DNA from: CAIOHW01 sp964432565
GTDB lineage: Bacteria > Bdellovibrionota > UBA1018
NCBI GenBank assembly: GCA_964432565.1
Contig: CAYSOA010000001.1
Span: 124,001 to 188,000, forward strand
Length of the DNA: 64,000 nt
Direction of reading: 5' to 3'
A program made the position numbers and the translations under genes. This document shows, in pieces, positions 35,239 to 44,006 of the stretch. Each line of letters begins with the position of its first letter. The stretch's first letter is position 1. Under the pieces are notes generated by a model. That model did not search any database. It had not been told where the DNA came from and saw only the letters and a list, made by a program, of their open reading frames with translations.

Positions 35239-37575
35239 TCAGTCGTGGATGACGGAAGGACCTGGTGGGCGTTCATCCTCTGCGCAGCTCTCCTCGGAGG
35301 GCTCGTGTCCCTGGATGTAGCGTTCCTGGAGAGTCTGCTCGAGGGGACATCCCGGCGCCGCTCTCCATCCGGTTTTACGATCGACACGTACTTCGACCAG
35401 ATGGGGGCTGGAAGGGAACGGGGTGACGGGCTCCCCCTCATGGGCTGCCTTCATGAATTCGGTCCAGATGGGAAGCGCAGCCCCGGCCCCTGTGAGCTTC
35501 GGCAGTTTTTTCGATTCGGGGGGAACCTGGTCCCAGCCGACCCAGACGACCGTGCTGAGCTGTGGAGTGAAGCCGGCGAACCAGCTGTCGCGATGTTGGC
35601 TGGTCGTTCCGGTCTTGCCGGCAGCGGGACGATCCCAGCCCCATTTGCGGGCAACGGCTGCCGTTCCCTCCGAGAAGACACTGGCCATCATGTCGATCAG
35701 GAGATCGACCGAGGCAGGATCGGCAACCCACTGGGGCCGATGTACGAATCGAGCGATGGTGGTTCCCTCGCTGTCGACGATGGCACGGATCACGGTGAGT
35801 TCGTCGGTGCGACCGTGGTTCGCAATGGCCGAATACACCTTGAGAAGCTCGACTGGTGAGAGTTCCGCCACGCCCAGTGCCAGCGATGGAACCTCGGGCA
35901 GGTCCTCGGTCACTCCCAGGGCATGAGCCGTGTTGATGACTTCGCGGATTCCGATTTCATGCGCGAGTCGAGCAGCGGCCGTATTGACGGAGCGGGCGAG
36001 GGCCTGACGCAGGTTGATCCATCCGAGAAACTCCGGCTCGTAATTTCTGGGGGACCAGCTCTGTCGACTGCGGTCATATTGGAGCGTGAACGGAGCGTCT
36101 TCGATTGGATAGCCGGGACCGAAGGACACCCCTTGGTCGTCACGGCGCTTCTGCAGGGCGGCAAGAAAGAGGATCGGCTTGAAGGTCGATCCCACCTGGC
36201 GTTTCATGTTCAGGATGCGGTTGAACGTCGACTCCTGGTAGTTTTTGCCTCCGACCAGCGCTCGAATGTACCCGGTCGAGTGCTCGACGGCCGCCAGGGC
36301 TCCCTCGAGCCTTCCGATCTCCGCTCGCTTCGTAGGGTTGAGAGACTTCTCGAGTCGCTCCACTCCGGTGGCAACCGCCCTCTGCGCCTGAAGGTTCACG
36401 TCGCTGAGAAGCGTGGTGTAGACGCTCAGTCCGAGATCGGCGATCGGTCGATCCGGAAAGCGCTCTGCGAGGCTCTTTTCGAGCTCTGCCTTCACATAGT
36501 CGACAAAGTAAGGGGCCTTGTTGCTCGCCGTTCCCTGCGGAGGCGCGAGCCGCAGAGGGGATCGAAGGGCCTTTTCCAGTTCCTCGCCCGCGATGTGCCC
36601 GGTTTCGTGCATCTTGCGCAGCACGAGCTTCTGTCTTTCGACGGCACGCTCTCGATACCGATAAGGGGAGTAATAGCTGGGACCTCGAATGAGGGCCGCC
36701 ATCAGTGCGGCTTCGTGGAGCGAGATTTCCTCAAGGCTCTTGCCGAAAAAGTGCTTCGCGCCCTCGCCCACGCCGTGGATCTCGAGGCTTCCGATCTGCC
36801 CCAGATACACCTCGTTCAGGTACCTCTCGAGAATCTCTTCCTTCGAGAAGCGCAGCTCCAGCAGCAATGACAAGAGCACCTCATTCGCCTTCTTGAAGAG
36901 GTCCTTGTCGTGCCGCTGCATCAGATTCTTGACCAGTTGCTGGGTAATCGTGCTGCCACCCTGGGCCAGCCGCATCTGACGCAGGTTGACCCAGATCGCC
37001 CGTGCCAGGCCCCGCCAGTCGAGTCCGATGTGCTCTAGAAAGTGCTGGTCCTCGATGGCCAGAATCGCCTGCCAGACGGGAGCGGGAATGTCGGCAAGCG
37101 ACTTCCACTCACGCACCTGTTTCGAGGTGGCACCACCCGAGTTCATCGCGCCGATCAGCTCGGGCTCGAGAAAAACTTCAGGCAGCTCTGCTTCTTCAGT
37201 TCGAATCGAGACGAGCTCGGCATTTGGTCTCGAATCCTCGAACTCAAGAACGAGCGGTGTCGCCTTGTCTGCGAGTTTCCAGGTCGGATGATCTGACGGA
37301 ATCAGAGAATCCGGATAGCGAATGGGATGCAGCGTGAAACGAATCTCGGCGTCACTCGCCACTTGAGAGTAGCCCAGCGTGCGAAGGCGCTCTTCAAGCA
37401 GGAAGCGCGGCATTCCGGCGGCCACGCGAGTCACATCCGAATATAAACGCGTCGGAACCCACTCCTGCTGCGTCTGAAAGCTGGTTTCGAGCTGTCGAAA
37501 GAGCACGCCCAGATACACGGCGAGCGCGAGGAGCGGGGTCATCAAAAGAGCGGTGACGCTGAGGAAGCGGCGCAT
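35239..37575 (-). CDS. Bifunctional class A penicillin-binding protein (PBP1B-like)
   Basis: A 778-residue peptidoglycan synthase. In order: N-terminal membrane helix, a UB2H-like domain (WVPTRLYSDVTRVAAGMPRF, residues about 40-130), a GT51 transglycosylase with catalytic Glu in LAIEDQHFLEH and GGSTITQQLVKNLM, and a transpeptidase with GSTFKP, SVN and KTGTTS motifs. The UB2H domain, which in E. coli binds the lipoprotein activator LpoB, points to the PBP1B type. An acidic Pro-rich tail ends the protein. ATG 37575 has AAGGAG upstream; a longer start at 37629 is possible. It stands alone between motA and a divergent porin. Confidence 0.94.
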   Translation of the reverse strand: MRRFLSVTALLMTPLLALAVYLGVLFRQLETSFQTQQEWVPTRLYSDVTRVAAGMPRFLLEERLRTLGYSQVASDAEIRFTLHPIRYPDSLIPSDHPTWKLADKATPLVLEFEDSRPNAELVSIRTEEAELPEVFLEPELIGAMNSGGATSKQVREWKSLADIPAPVWQAILAIEDQHFLEHIGLDWRGLARAIWVNLRQMRLAQGGSTITQQLVKNLMQRHDKDLFKKANEVLLSLLLELRFSKEEILERYLNEVYLGQIGSLEIHGVGEGAKHFFGKSLEEISLHEAALMAALIRGPSYYSPYRYRERAVERQKLVLRKMHETGHIAGEELEKALRSPLRLAPPQGTASNKAPYFVDYVKAELEKSLAERFPDRPIADLGLSVYTTLLSDVNLQAQRAVATGVERLEKSLNPTKRAEIGRLEGALAAVEHSTGYIRALVGGKNYQESTFNRILNMKRQVGSTFKPILFLAALQKRRDDQGVSFGPGYPIEDAPFTLQYDRSRQSWSPRNYEPEFLGWINLRQALARSVNTAAARLAHEIGIREVINTAHALGVTEDLPEVPSLALGVAELSPVELLKVYSAIANHGRTDELTVIRAIVDSEGTTIARFVHRPQWVADPASVDLLIDMMASVFSEGTAAVARKWGWDRPAAGKTGTTSQHRDSWFAGFTPQLSTVVWVGWDQVPPESKKLPKLTGAGAALPIWTEFMKAAHEGEPVTPFPSSPHLVEVRVDRKTGWRAAPGCPLEQTLQERYIQGHEPSEESCAEDERPPGPSVIHD

Positions 37576-37649
37576 TGGACCGGGAATCTCCTTGACGGAG
37601 AAAATAGCCGTCCATAGAACCAACATCAATGGCAGGAGGCTTCAAAGGT

Positions 37650-39089
37650 ATGAAAAAGATGAGGATTTCGAATGGCTCGCCGCTCGCGGCGTGGCTCAGG
37701 GGCTCGGTGGCGGCGATTTTGACGAGCATGATGCTGACCGCTTCGCCGGCGCGGGCGCTCGATCTCGACTGGTCGGGCGACTTTTGGGCCGAAAACCACT
37801 GGATCAACAACTACCGGATGAACTCGGCCAACGCGACCAGCGGCGGTTACTCGATTCCGGGTCCGGACAAGACGGCCCAGTTTCAAACCCTCTTTTTTCG
37901 ACTCAAACCTCGGGTCATCGTCAACGACAACGTCTACCTGCACAGTGAGCTCTGGTTCGGTTCGCCCGCTTACGGCGTTTTTGGAGACGCCCCTCCTTTG
38001 GACAAGGACCGACGGTCGTTCAACTCAACGCTCTCGGGCGGCGGAGTGGTCAGTGCCCAGCGTTTTTGGGCCGAAGTGCTGACCGATGTGGGCAACCTGC
38101 ATGTGGGCCGTGCGCCGCTGCACTGGGGCCTCGGGCTGGTCTGGAACTCGGGCGATGGGCTATTTAATCGCTTTCAGTCCACGGGCGATCTGGTGCGCCT
38201 CATGTCGCGCTTCGGAGCGTTTTCAGTCGGTCTGGCTTCGATCAAGTACACAACCGGCGGATCGGTATTGGGGAACAACCTTTCCGACTACTCGGCGTCT
38301 CTCAAGTACGACAACCAGGATGAAGATTTTGAAGTGGGCGTGAACTTTTTGCGTCGAGTGGGCGGCGGGTATGTCTCGTTTGGTGACCCGGACGCGAACT
38401 CGGATGTCAACACGACCACCTGGGACGTATTTACGCGCAAGAAGTTCGGAAAGCTCGAGCTCTCGGCCGAAGCGCCGATCGTCAGTGGCAAGGTCAGCGG
38501 GGTCGAGTACAGCACCTACGCCCTCGCCCTCGAAGGAAAGTATGACCTGAGCGATGCTTGGAACTTCTCCACCAAGCTCGGGCATGTGCCCGGACAGAAC
38601 GGCGATCAGTCGAAGTATCGGGGTTTCTTCCTGCACCCCAACTACAAGCTGGGGCTGATTCTCTTTAATTACCAGCTGGCCAATCTCGCGGGTACCAATG
38701 CGGGTGTCGATGCAAACGGGTCGGCCTTCAATGCACCGATCACCAATGCCAAGTACCTGCAGCTTTCGGGTGACTACACTCGCGGCAAGTGGCAGTTTCG
38801 CGGGTCGTGGATCTATGCGCTGGCCAACGAGACGGCGGGAACCACAGGAACATTTTACAACCACTGGGATCGCGACTTTCAGACGGCCGGCGGGTCGGTG
38901 GCTCAGGGCTCGTCGCTGGGCTGGGAGCTCGATCTGGGGGCGACCCTTCAGTGGGATGACCACTTCGAGTTCAGGGCCGATGCCGGTATTTTCATGCCGG
39001 GAGATTTCTTCAAGTACACGGCGACCGATCCGCAGAATCAAACGGGTACCGTCGCAGCCGTCGTGTTTGGGCTCGGCACTCGGTTCTGA
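37650..39089 (+). CDS. Porin-like outer-membrane beta-barrel protein
   Basis: A 479-residue exported protein with a signal peptide (cleavage near SPARA before LDLDW), alternating amphipathic strands throughout and a C-terminal Phe (VFGLGTRF), the recognition signal for BAM insertion. Aromatic girdle residues and Gly/Asn turns are typical of a large general or substrate-specific porin or alginate-export-like barrel; no subfamily can be named. GGAGG precedes ATG 37650; an upstream ATG at 37629 would add seven residues. Divergent from the PBP gene; its stop abuts that of fliL without a gap. Confidence 0.8.
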   Translation: MKKMRISNGSPLAAWLRGSVAAILTSMMLTASPARALDLDWSGDFWAENHWINNYRMNSANATSGGYSIPGPDKTAQFQTLFFRLKPRVIVNDNVYLHSELWFGSPAYGVFGDAPPLDKDRRSFNSTLSGGGVVSAQRFWAEVLTDVGNLHVGRAPLHWGLGLVWNSGDGLFNRFQSTGDLVRLMSRFGAFSVGLASIKYTTGGSVLGNNLSDYSASLKYDNQDEDFEVGVNFLRRVGGGYVSFGDPDANSDVNTTTWDVFTRKKFGKLELSAEAPIVSGKVSGVEYSTYALALEGKYDLSDAWNFSTKLGHVPGQNGDQSKYRGFFLHPNYKLGLILFNYQLANLAGTNAGVDANGSAFNAPITNAKYLQLSGDYTRGKWQFRGSWIYALANETAGTTGTFYNHWDRDFQTAGGSVAQGSSLGWELDLGATLQWDDHFEFRADAGIFMPGDFFKYTATDPQNQTGTVAAVVFGLGTRF

Positions 39090-39623
39090 TTACTGGACGA
39101 CGAACTCCGTGAAGTAGACGTCGGTCACAAGGGCTTCTTTGACGAGCTGGTTGGCCGTTTCGCGAAGCTGGCTGCGAAGCAGAAAGCGGCCCTGCACGGA
39201 GGTCAGGTCCTGGTAGGCACGCTTGCCGACCAGGGTGAGCAGGCGATCTTCGATGAGAGGGCGAACCTCTTCGAGCTTCGCCTGGGCTTCGTGGTCGACT
39301 GTGGCCAGGGTCAGTCCAATGGTTGCGTAGTGAATCTTTCCCTGCCCTCCGGAGTCGGAAGGGGAGGGGTCGAGGTTGACGGTGACGGGTTTGAACACCA
39401 GTGAGCCGGGGGGGCCCACCGGCTGCTTTTTTTCGTGTTTTTTTGCCAGGCGAGTCCGTTCGCTGCCTTCGGTGATGGGGGGGCGCTTGTAGAGGATCTT
39501 GGTGTAAACCACCATGCCGATAGCACCCAAGGCAGCCAGAAGGTTCACTCCCAGAAGAAGAACGACCAAGGGCGGTTTTGCGCGCGGTTTTTTTTCCTCA
39601 GGGGCTTTTTGCTCGGCCGACAT
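39090..39623 (-). CDS. fliL: Flagellar basal body-associated protein FliL
   Basis: The 177-residue protein has a short cytoplasmic tail, one membrane helix (PPLVVLLLGVNLLAALGAIG) and a periplasmic FliL domain ending in the family pattern RDLLT...YF (here LTSVQGRFLLRSQLRETANQ and the end DVYFTEFVVQ). FliL forms rings around the stator and raises torque or stator stability. Its presence away from fliM/fliN but near motAB suggests a scattered flagellar regulon. The N-terminus is placed at 39623; longer readings run into the terminator region. Confidence 0.88.
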   Translation of the reverse strand: MSAEQKAPEEKKPRAKPPLVVLLLGVNLLAALGAIGMVVYTKILYKRPPITEGSERTRLAKKHEKKQPVGPPGSLVFKPVTVNLDPSPSDSGGQGKIHYATIGLTLATVDHEAQAKLEEVRPLIEDRLLTLVGKRAYQDLTSVQGRFLLRSQLRETANQLVKEALVTDVYFTEFVVQ

Positions 39624-39655
39624 GCCTTGATTGTAGCCTGCAGCGGCAAGGGTGG

Positions 39656-39694
39656 TCGAAAAAAAACCCCGGCCGCCGAAAGGGGCCGGGGTTT
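39656..39694 (-). terminator. Intrinsic terminator after alanine dehydrogenase
   Basis: A perfect 11-bp inverted repeat, AAACCCCGGCC (39664-39674) and GGCCGGGGTTT (39684-39694), with a nine-base loop. Read on the minus strand it is followed by a run of eight T residues and so should end the minus-strand transcript from the alanine dehydrogenase gene before fliL. On the plus strand the T tract is short (TTTCTGTTT), giving at best weak bidirectionality. Confidence 0.88.
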
Positions 39695-39720
39695 CTGTTT
39701 GAAGCGCGCGGAGCGCCCAA

Positions 39721-40827
39721 CTAGAGGCGAACGGGCTCGTAAGGTAGGCCGAGATCATCGGCGACCTGCTTGTACGCCACCTTGCCGTTCAAAATATTGA
39801 CGCCCTTCAGAAGTGCAGCGTCCTTCGCGACGGCGTCCTTCCAGCCCATGTTGGCCAGCATCACGGCGTACTTCATGGTGACGTTGGTCAAGGCGTAGGT
39901 GGACGTGCGCGGCACGGCGCCCGGCATGTTTGGGACGGCGTAATGGATCACGCCGTCCACCGTGTAGGTCGGATGTTCGTGACTGGTGGGACGGCAGGTT
40001 TCTACGGATCCCCCTTGGTCCACGGCCACATCGACCACCACGGATCCGGGCTGCATGCGCGAAATCATTTCGCGAGTGACGAGCTTCGGTGCCTTCGCGC
40101 CGGTTACCAGAACGGCACCGATGACGAGGTCGGCATGGGTGACGGCCTTCTCGACCTGCTCGCTGTTGGAGTAGAGCGTCGTGATTTCGTTCTTGAAGAT
40201 GTCCGACAGGTAATCCAGTCGGTGCACATTGACGTCGAGAATCGAGACGCGAGCACCGAGGCCTACGGCCATCTTTGCCGAGTTGATACCGACGACGCCG
40301 CCGCCAAGTACCACGACATTCGCTCGGTCGACGCCCGTGACACCGCCCAGAAGCATCCCCTTGCCGCCATGGTCGTGCTGCAGGTACGTGGCACCGATCT
40401 GGGTCGCCATGCGGCCAGCAACGGCTGACATGGGGGCCAGAAGGGGCAGCGAGCCGTCGGCTGGCTGAATGGTTTCGTAAGCGATGCCCACGATCTTGCG
40501 CTCCATCAGGGCCTTGGTCAGGCGCTCGTCGGCGGCGAGGTGCAGGTAGGTGTACAGGATCTGGCCTTCACGAAGCAGCGGATACTCTTCGGGCAGCGGC
40601 TCCTTGACCTTCACGATCATGTCGGCCTTGTCGAAGACTTCCTTGGCGGTCTCGATGATGGTCGCGCCGGCCTTGCGATAATCCTCGTCGGAAATTCCGG
40701 CTCCCACGCCGGCGTTGTGCTGAATCAGCACTTTGTGGCCGGCCTGGGTCAGTGCGCGGACACCCGCCACCACCATGCCAACCCGGTTTTCCTTGTTCTT
40801 AATTTCCTTGGGGACGCCAACGATCAT
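39721..40827 (-). CDS. ald: Alanine dehydrogenase
   Basis: A 368-residue NAD-dependent enzyme that interconverts L-alanine and pyruvate plus ammonia. Catalytic residues stand in the known context: Lys in VKVKEPLPEEY, His in YLHLAADE and Asp in DVAVDQGG; the Rossmann fold is VVVLGGGVVGINSAKMA. Length and end match the family. Start ATG 40827 has GAGG upstream. It follows the PhnP-like gene by 35 bases on the same strand, and a strong terminator lies behind it. In peptide-consuming bacteria Ald commonly feeds alanine into central metabolism; that role here is inference. Confidence 0.96.
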   Translation of the reverse strand: MIVGVPKEIKNKENRVGMVVAGVRALTQAGHKVLIQHNAGVGAGISDEDYRKAGATIIETAKEVFDKADMIVKVKEPLPEEYPLLREGQILYTYLHLAADERLTKALMERKIVGIAYETIQPADGSLPLLAPMSAVAGRMATQIGATYLQHDHGGKGMLLGGVTGVDRANVVVLGGGVVGINSAKMAVGLGARVSILDVNVHRLDYLSDIFKNEITTLYSNSEQVEKAVTHADLVIGAVLVTGAKAPKLVTREMISRMQPGSVVVDVAVDQGGSVETCRPTSHEHPTYTVDGVIHYAVPNMPGAVPRTSTYALTNVTMKYAVMLANMGWKDAVAKDAALLKGVNILNGKVAYKQVADDLGLPYEPVRL

Positions 40828-40862
40828 GGGGACCTCATCAGTAAGCTGGTGGCACACCCGTG

Positions 40863-41681
40863 CTACCAGCGGATTTTCATGCCGTCGTAGGCCAGGACCA
40901 CTTTCCCCTTTCCAAAGGTTCGGGCGAGCCTGCGGTTCCAGACGGCATGGTCAAAGTCATGTCCGAGATGCGTCAGAATGGTTTTCTTCGGACGCAGGAC
41001 TCGAACTGTCTCCAGCGCCTGATCCAGATGAAAGTGGGTTCCGTGCTTCTCGATGCGCAGGCAGTCGAGGATCAGGACGGAAAGCCCTTTCAGCCGATCA
41101 AGCGATGTGTCCGGTATATAGCTACAATCCGTAACGTAGGCAACGGAGTCGATTCGGTACCCCAGGCACTGTTTTGATCCGTGCCGAACGGGTACTGGAA
41201 GGAACGAAACCCCTTGGATGTGAAGAGGTTTTTTGCTTTCGAGCTGCTCGCTGCTGATCAGGTGGGGGATCAGTCGGGAACGGCCTCCCCCTTCCGCATA
41301 GGCCGGGTCGGCCGAAAAGATGTACGGAAACCGGGTCGTCAGTTCGGCCAGTGTCCAGTCGTTGCCATAGATGGGAAGGTCCTGCCGCTGCAGATAATTG
41401 TAGCTGCGAAGCTCGTCGATGCCACCGACATGGTCGGCGTGGGGGTGGGTGTAGATCACGGCATCGATGTGCAGGAGTTTTTCACGAAGTGCCTGCTGAC
41501 GAAGGTCGATCGAGGAGTCGATCAGAAAGCTTTTGCCACGGGTGCGAATCCAGATCGAGGCACGAGTTCGCCGGTTCTTGGGGTTGGAGGAGGTGCAAAC
41601 GGGGCAGGGGCAACCAATCAGCGGAACGCCGGAAGACGTGCCGCAACCGAGAATGGTGATCTGGCTTTCAGTTTGAGGCAT
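40863..41681 (-). CDS. PhnP-like metallo-beta-lactamase-fold hydrolase
   Basis: A 272-residue protein with the metallo-beta-lactamase metal motif YTHPHADHVGG, a downstream Asp/His set (VTDCSYIPD, LTHLGHDFD) and the N-terminal signature LGCGTSSGVPLIGCPCPVC typical of PhnP and YycJ-like phosphodiesterases, in which the Cys cluster can bind an extra zinc. PhnP hydrolyses cyclic ribose phosphodiesters from phosphonate breakdown, but no phn genes are near, so another cyclic or nucleotide phosphodiester may be the substrate. Start 41681 is chosen because longer readings invade the divergent epimerase gene. Confidence 0.85.
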   Translation of the reverse strand: MPQTESQITILGCGTSSGVPLIGCPCPVCTSSNPKNRRTRASIWIRTRGKSFLIDSSIDLRQQALREKLLHIDAVIYTHPHADHVGGIDELRSYNYLQRQDLPIYGNDWTLAELTTRFPYIFSADPAYAEGGGRSRLIPHLISSEQLESKKPLHIQGVSFLPVPVRHGSKQCLGYRIDSVAYVTDCSYIPDTSLDRLKGLSVLILDCLRIEKHGTHFHLDQALETVRVLRPKKTILTHLGHDFDHAVWNRRLARTFGKGKVVLAYDGMKIRW

Positions 41682-41730
41682 GGCTTTCCAGATATTCCAT
41701 GGCCTGAAACTGCGGTAAATGCTGAACTGA

Positions 41731-42744
41731 ATGATCCAGAAAGTGCTTGTCACCGGTGCCAGCGGCTTCGTCGGAAGCCATGTCGTCCATCAGTTGAATC
41801 GCCGTGGGCTTCGGGCCCATGTGCTGCTTCGCGGAAGCTCCTCGGTCGATGGGCTTGCGGGAGCTGACTTTGAGGTGCGTCGAGGGAGCCTGTCGGATGG
41901 CGATTCGCTGAAAGCCGCCGTCCGGGGGATGGACGCCGTGATTCATGTGGCAGGGGTCGTCTCGGCGCCCTCTCGCGAGGCATTTTTTGAGCACAATGCA
42001 GCCGGTACACGGCGACTGCTCGAAGCGGTGTCGAGTGAGGCTCCCGATCTCCAGCGTTTTCTTTTGGTCTCTAGCCTCGCCGCCTGTGGGCCAACCCCGG
42101 ATGGTCGTCTGCGGGCCGAGTCGGATGCCCCCAGTCTGGTCTCCGCCTATGGCGAAAGCAAGCGCGCAGGAGAAGACCATGTGAGGGAGTTCGCTGCGAG
42201 AATCCCAAGCCTGATCGTGCGGCCTCCGCTTGTTTACGGCCCCCGCGACCGGGGAGTGTTGACCATTGCCCGTACGGTGGCGAAGGGTTGGATGCCTCTT
42301 CTGCCCAGTGTCCCCGCCATTTCGTCGAAGGTCTACAGCCAGATCTATGGAGAGGATCTGGCGCGTGGAATTGTCGAGATGACGCTCAGTTCGGCGAGTG
42401 GCTGGAGTTCGGGCGAAGCCTTCTTTCTGGCCGCGCGTGAGGTGGTGACTCAGGAGCAGATTTTTCAGGTGATGGCGTCGACGCTGGGGCGGCGCCTGAC
42501 TCGCGTTCGGGTGCCGACCTGGGCCATTCGTACGGCGGCGCATGGACTAGGGTTTGCGGGAGCACTTCTAGGACGAACCTTTCCTTTGAATCCCGACAAG
42601 CTGGGAGAACTTCTGGCCCCTGCGTGGACCTGCTCGCCCGATCGGGCGTTCGAAGTATTCGGAGTGGAAGCTTCGACACCATTTGCCGATGGCATGACGG
42701 CCACCTTGAAGTGGTACCTCGAGCAAGGCTGGATCGAGCCCTAG
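41731..42744 (+). CDS. NAD-dependent epimerase/dehydratase (extended SDR)
   Basis: A 337-residue extended short-chain dehydrogenase with the NAD(P)-binding motif VTGASGFVGSH, the catalytic Tyr-Lys pair in YGESKRAGE, upstream Ser in LLVSSLAACG and RPPLVYGPRD. The pattern resembles the 3-beta-hydroxysteroid dehydrogenase/dihydroflavonol reductase-like branch and hopanoid or sugar-nucleotide epimerases; the substrate is not evident. It is divergent from the PhnP-like gene and its stop overlaps the bactofilin stop by four bases. Confidence 0.85.
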   Translation: MIQKVLVTGASGFVGSHVVHQLNRRGLRAHVLLRGSSSVDGLAGADFEVRRGSLSDGDSLKAAVRGMDAVIHVAGVVSAPSREAFFEHNAAGTRRLLEAVSSEAPDLQRFLLVSSLAACGPTPDGRLRAESDAPSLVSAYGESKRAGEDHVREFAARIPSLIVRPPLVYGPRDRGVLTIARTVAKGWMPLLPSVPAISSKVYSQIYGEDLARGIVEMTLSSASGWSSGEAFFLAAREVVTQEQIFQVMASTLGRRLTRVRVPTWAIRTAAHGLGFAGALLGRTFPLNPDKLGELLAPAWTCSPDRAFEVFGVEASTPFADGMTATLKWYLEQGWIEP

Positions 42745-43124
42745 CTGATTTTTTCCATGCGGCAGGCGCCGTCAAAATGGGCGCCAGGCTGGATCTCGAT
42801 CGCAGGACTTTCGAGATCAGCGAGTACCCGTGCGGTCGGGGCCAGAAGAATTTTGGTTCGGGCCCGAACCTTCCCCTGAACGAACCCTTCGATCCAGACG
42901 GTGTCCGCCTCGATCTGGCCCTCGACCTGGCCCGTCTCTCCCAAAATGATGAGGCTACCGTCGGAGCCCTTGAGGGTTCCTTTCAGGTGGCCGTGAAAGC
43001 GGGCGACCGAGTCGAGTTCGAGGGTACCGTCAAAACGGCTGCCTTCCGAAAGGATTGAAACCTCGGACTCACGGAGATCGGAGGGAGCGGCATTCTGGGG
43101 GTCAGCCTTCTTCCGGAGCTTCAC
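42741..43124 (-). CDS. Bactofilin
   Basis: A 127-residue polymer-forming cytoskeletal protein: an unstructured N-terminus (1-22), the right-handed beta-helix core with hydrophobic period (VSILSEGSRFDGTLELDSVA, RFHGHLKGTLKGSDGSLIIL, VWIEGFVQGKVRARTKILL), and a short C-tail. Bactofilins form filaments at the membrane that position wall enzymes or polar proteins. Its start overlaps the upstream membrane-protein gene by 23 bases, so the two are co-translated. No LytM peptidase gene is adjacent, unlike the common bactofilin-LytM pairing. Confidence 0.93.
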   Translation of the reverse strand: MKLRKKADPQNAAPSDLRESEVSILSEGSRFDGTLELDSVARFHGHLKGTLKGSDGSLIILGETGQVEGQIEADTVWIEGFVQGKVRARTKILLAPTARVLADLESPAIEIQPGAHFDGACRMEKIS

Positions 43125-43944
43125 GCAAACCTCCTCCTCGCAGGGGTGGGGCTTTCAGGATTTCTCGCAGCAGCAGTTTTTGGCGTCCGTCGATCGGATC
43201 GGCACCGAAGATCAGGATCTCGATCGTCGATACGGGAGAATTCACGGCAGGGAATTCCACCTTGGTCTGCCGAAATCGCGAGACCGAAAAGAACTCCCCC
43301 TTGTCCGGATCAAACAGGTGGGCGGAACCTGCAGCACTCAGTGCTCTGTTGGGGTAGGCCAGAAGGACTTCGGGCCCTCGCGCCAGAACCAGAATCCTTC
43401 CCTGCTGGCTCTGCCCTTCGCGACCCGTAAAGCGAATGTCGAAGTCCAGCTTGAGCTGGCGGCCCTGCCATTGGCTGGTTGGCGTGGTGATCTCGATCGG
43501 AATCGACGGGCGCGCGACCAGAGGCGTCTCGCCTTGAATCATGGACGGGAAGGCCCTGAAGGCGACAAAGGGAGTGCTGGAGACGCTGACGGTCACCGGC
43601 TGCACGGGGGCGGCCTCGACCACCGGCGGGGTGGTAGGGTTCGGAGCGGGTTCGGGCGGCTTTGGAGTCACGGGAGAAACGCGGCTTTCTCCGAGGATTC
43701 GAATCTGTTGTTCGAGCTCCTTCAGGCGCTCGGGTTGCGCCCGATGGCCCTGTCTCCAGAAATGAACAGCGGCACCGAGAGACAAGATTGTGACGAGCAG
43801 GCTGATTCCGAAAGTCCAGCCCAGTTGCCGGAACCACGCCAGGGGAACCTCGAAGCTTCGCGACGAGAGCCCGTCCTGGAAGACCAGAACCTGGATGGAA
43901 GACCTCAGGGTTTTGGGGGGATGGACTTTCATGCGAGGCTTCAA
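43102..43944 (-). CDS. Membrane protein upstream of the bactofilin, unknown function
   Basis: A 280-residue protein with a cytoplasmic N-terminus of about 45 residues (RSSIQVLVFQDGLSSRSFEV is beta-like), one membrane helix (about 46-68), a coiled-coil segment (RLKELEQQIRILGESR), a Pro-rich linker (PKPPEPAPNPTTPP) and a periplasmic beta domain of about 160 residues. The topology is like the bactofilin partners that carry a LytM peptidase, but no LytM motifs are present. It overlaps the bactofilin start by 23 bases, so it is a candidate transmembrane link between the filament and the wall. The start could also be 43932. Confidence 0.75.
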   Translation of the reverse strand: MKPRMKVHPPKTLRSSIQVLVFQDGLSSRSFEVPLAWFRQLGWTFGISLLVTILSLGAAVHFWRQGHRAQPERLKELEQQIRILGESRVSPVTPKPPEPAPNPTTPPVVEAAPVQPVTVSVSSTPFVAFRAFPSMIQGETPLVARPSIPIEITTPTSQWQGRQLKLDFDIRFTGREGQSQQGRILVLARGPEVLLAYPNRALSAAGSAHLFDPDKGEFFSVSRFRQTKVEFPAVNSPVSTIEILIFGADPIDGRQKLLLREILKAPPLRGGGLREAPEEG

Positions 43945-44006
43945 GGGTATCGGCGTGAAAAATGGGTGTCAACTTTCAGGCCGACAGTGCCGAAACGTTT
44001 TTTGGG

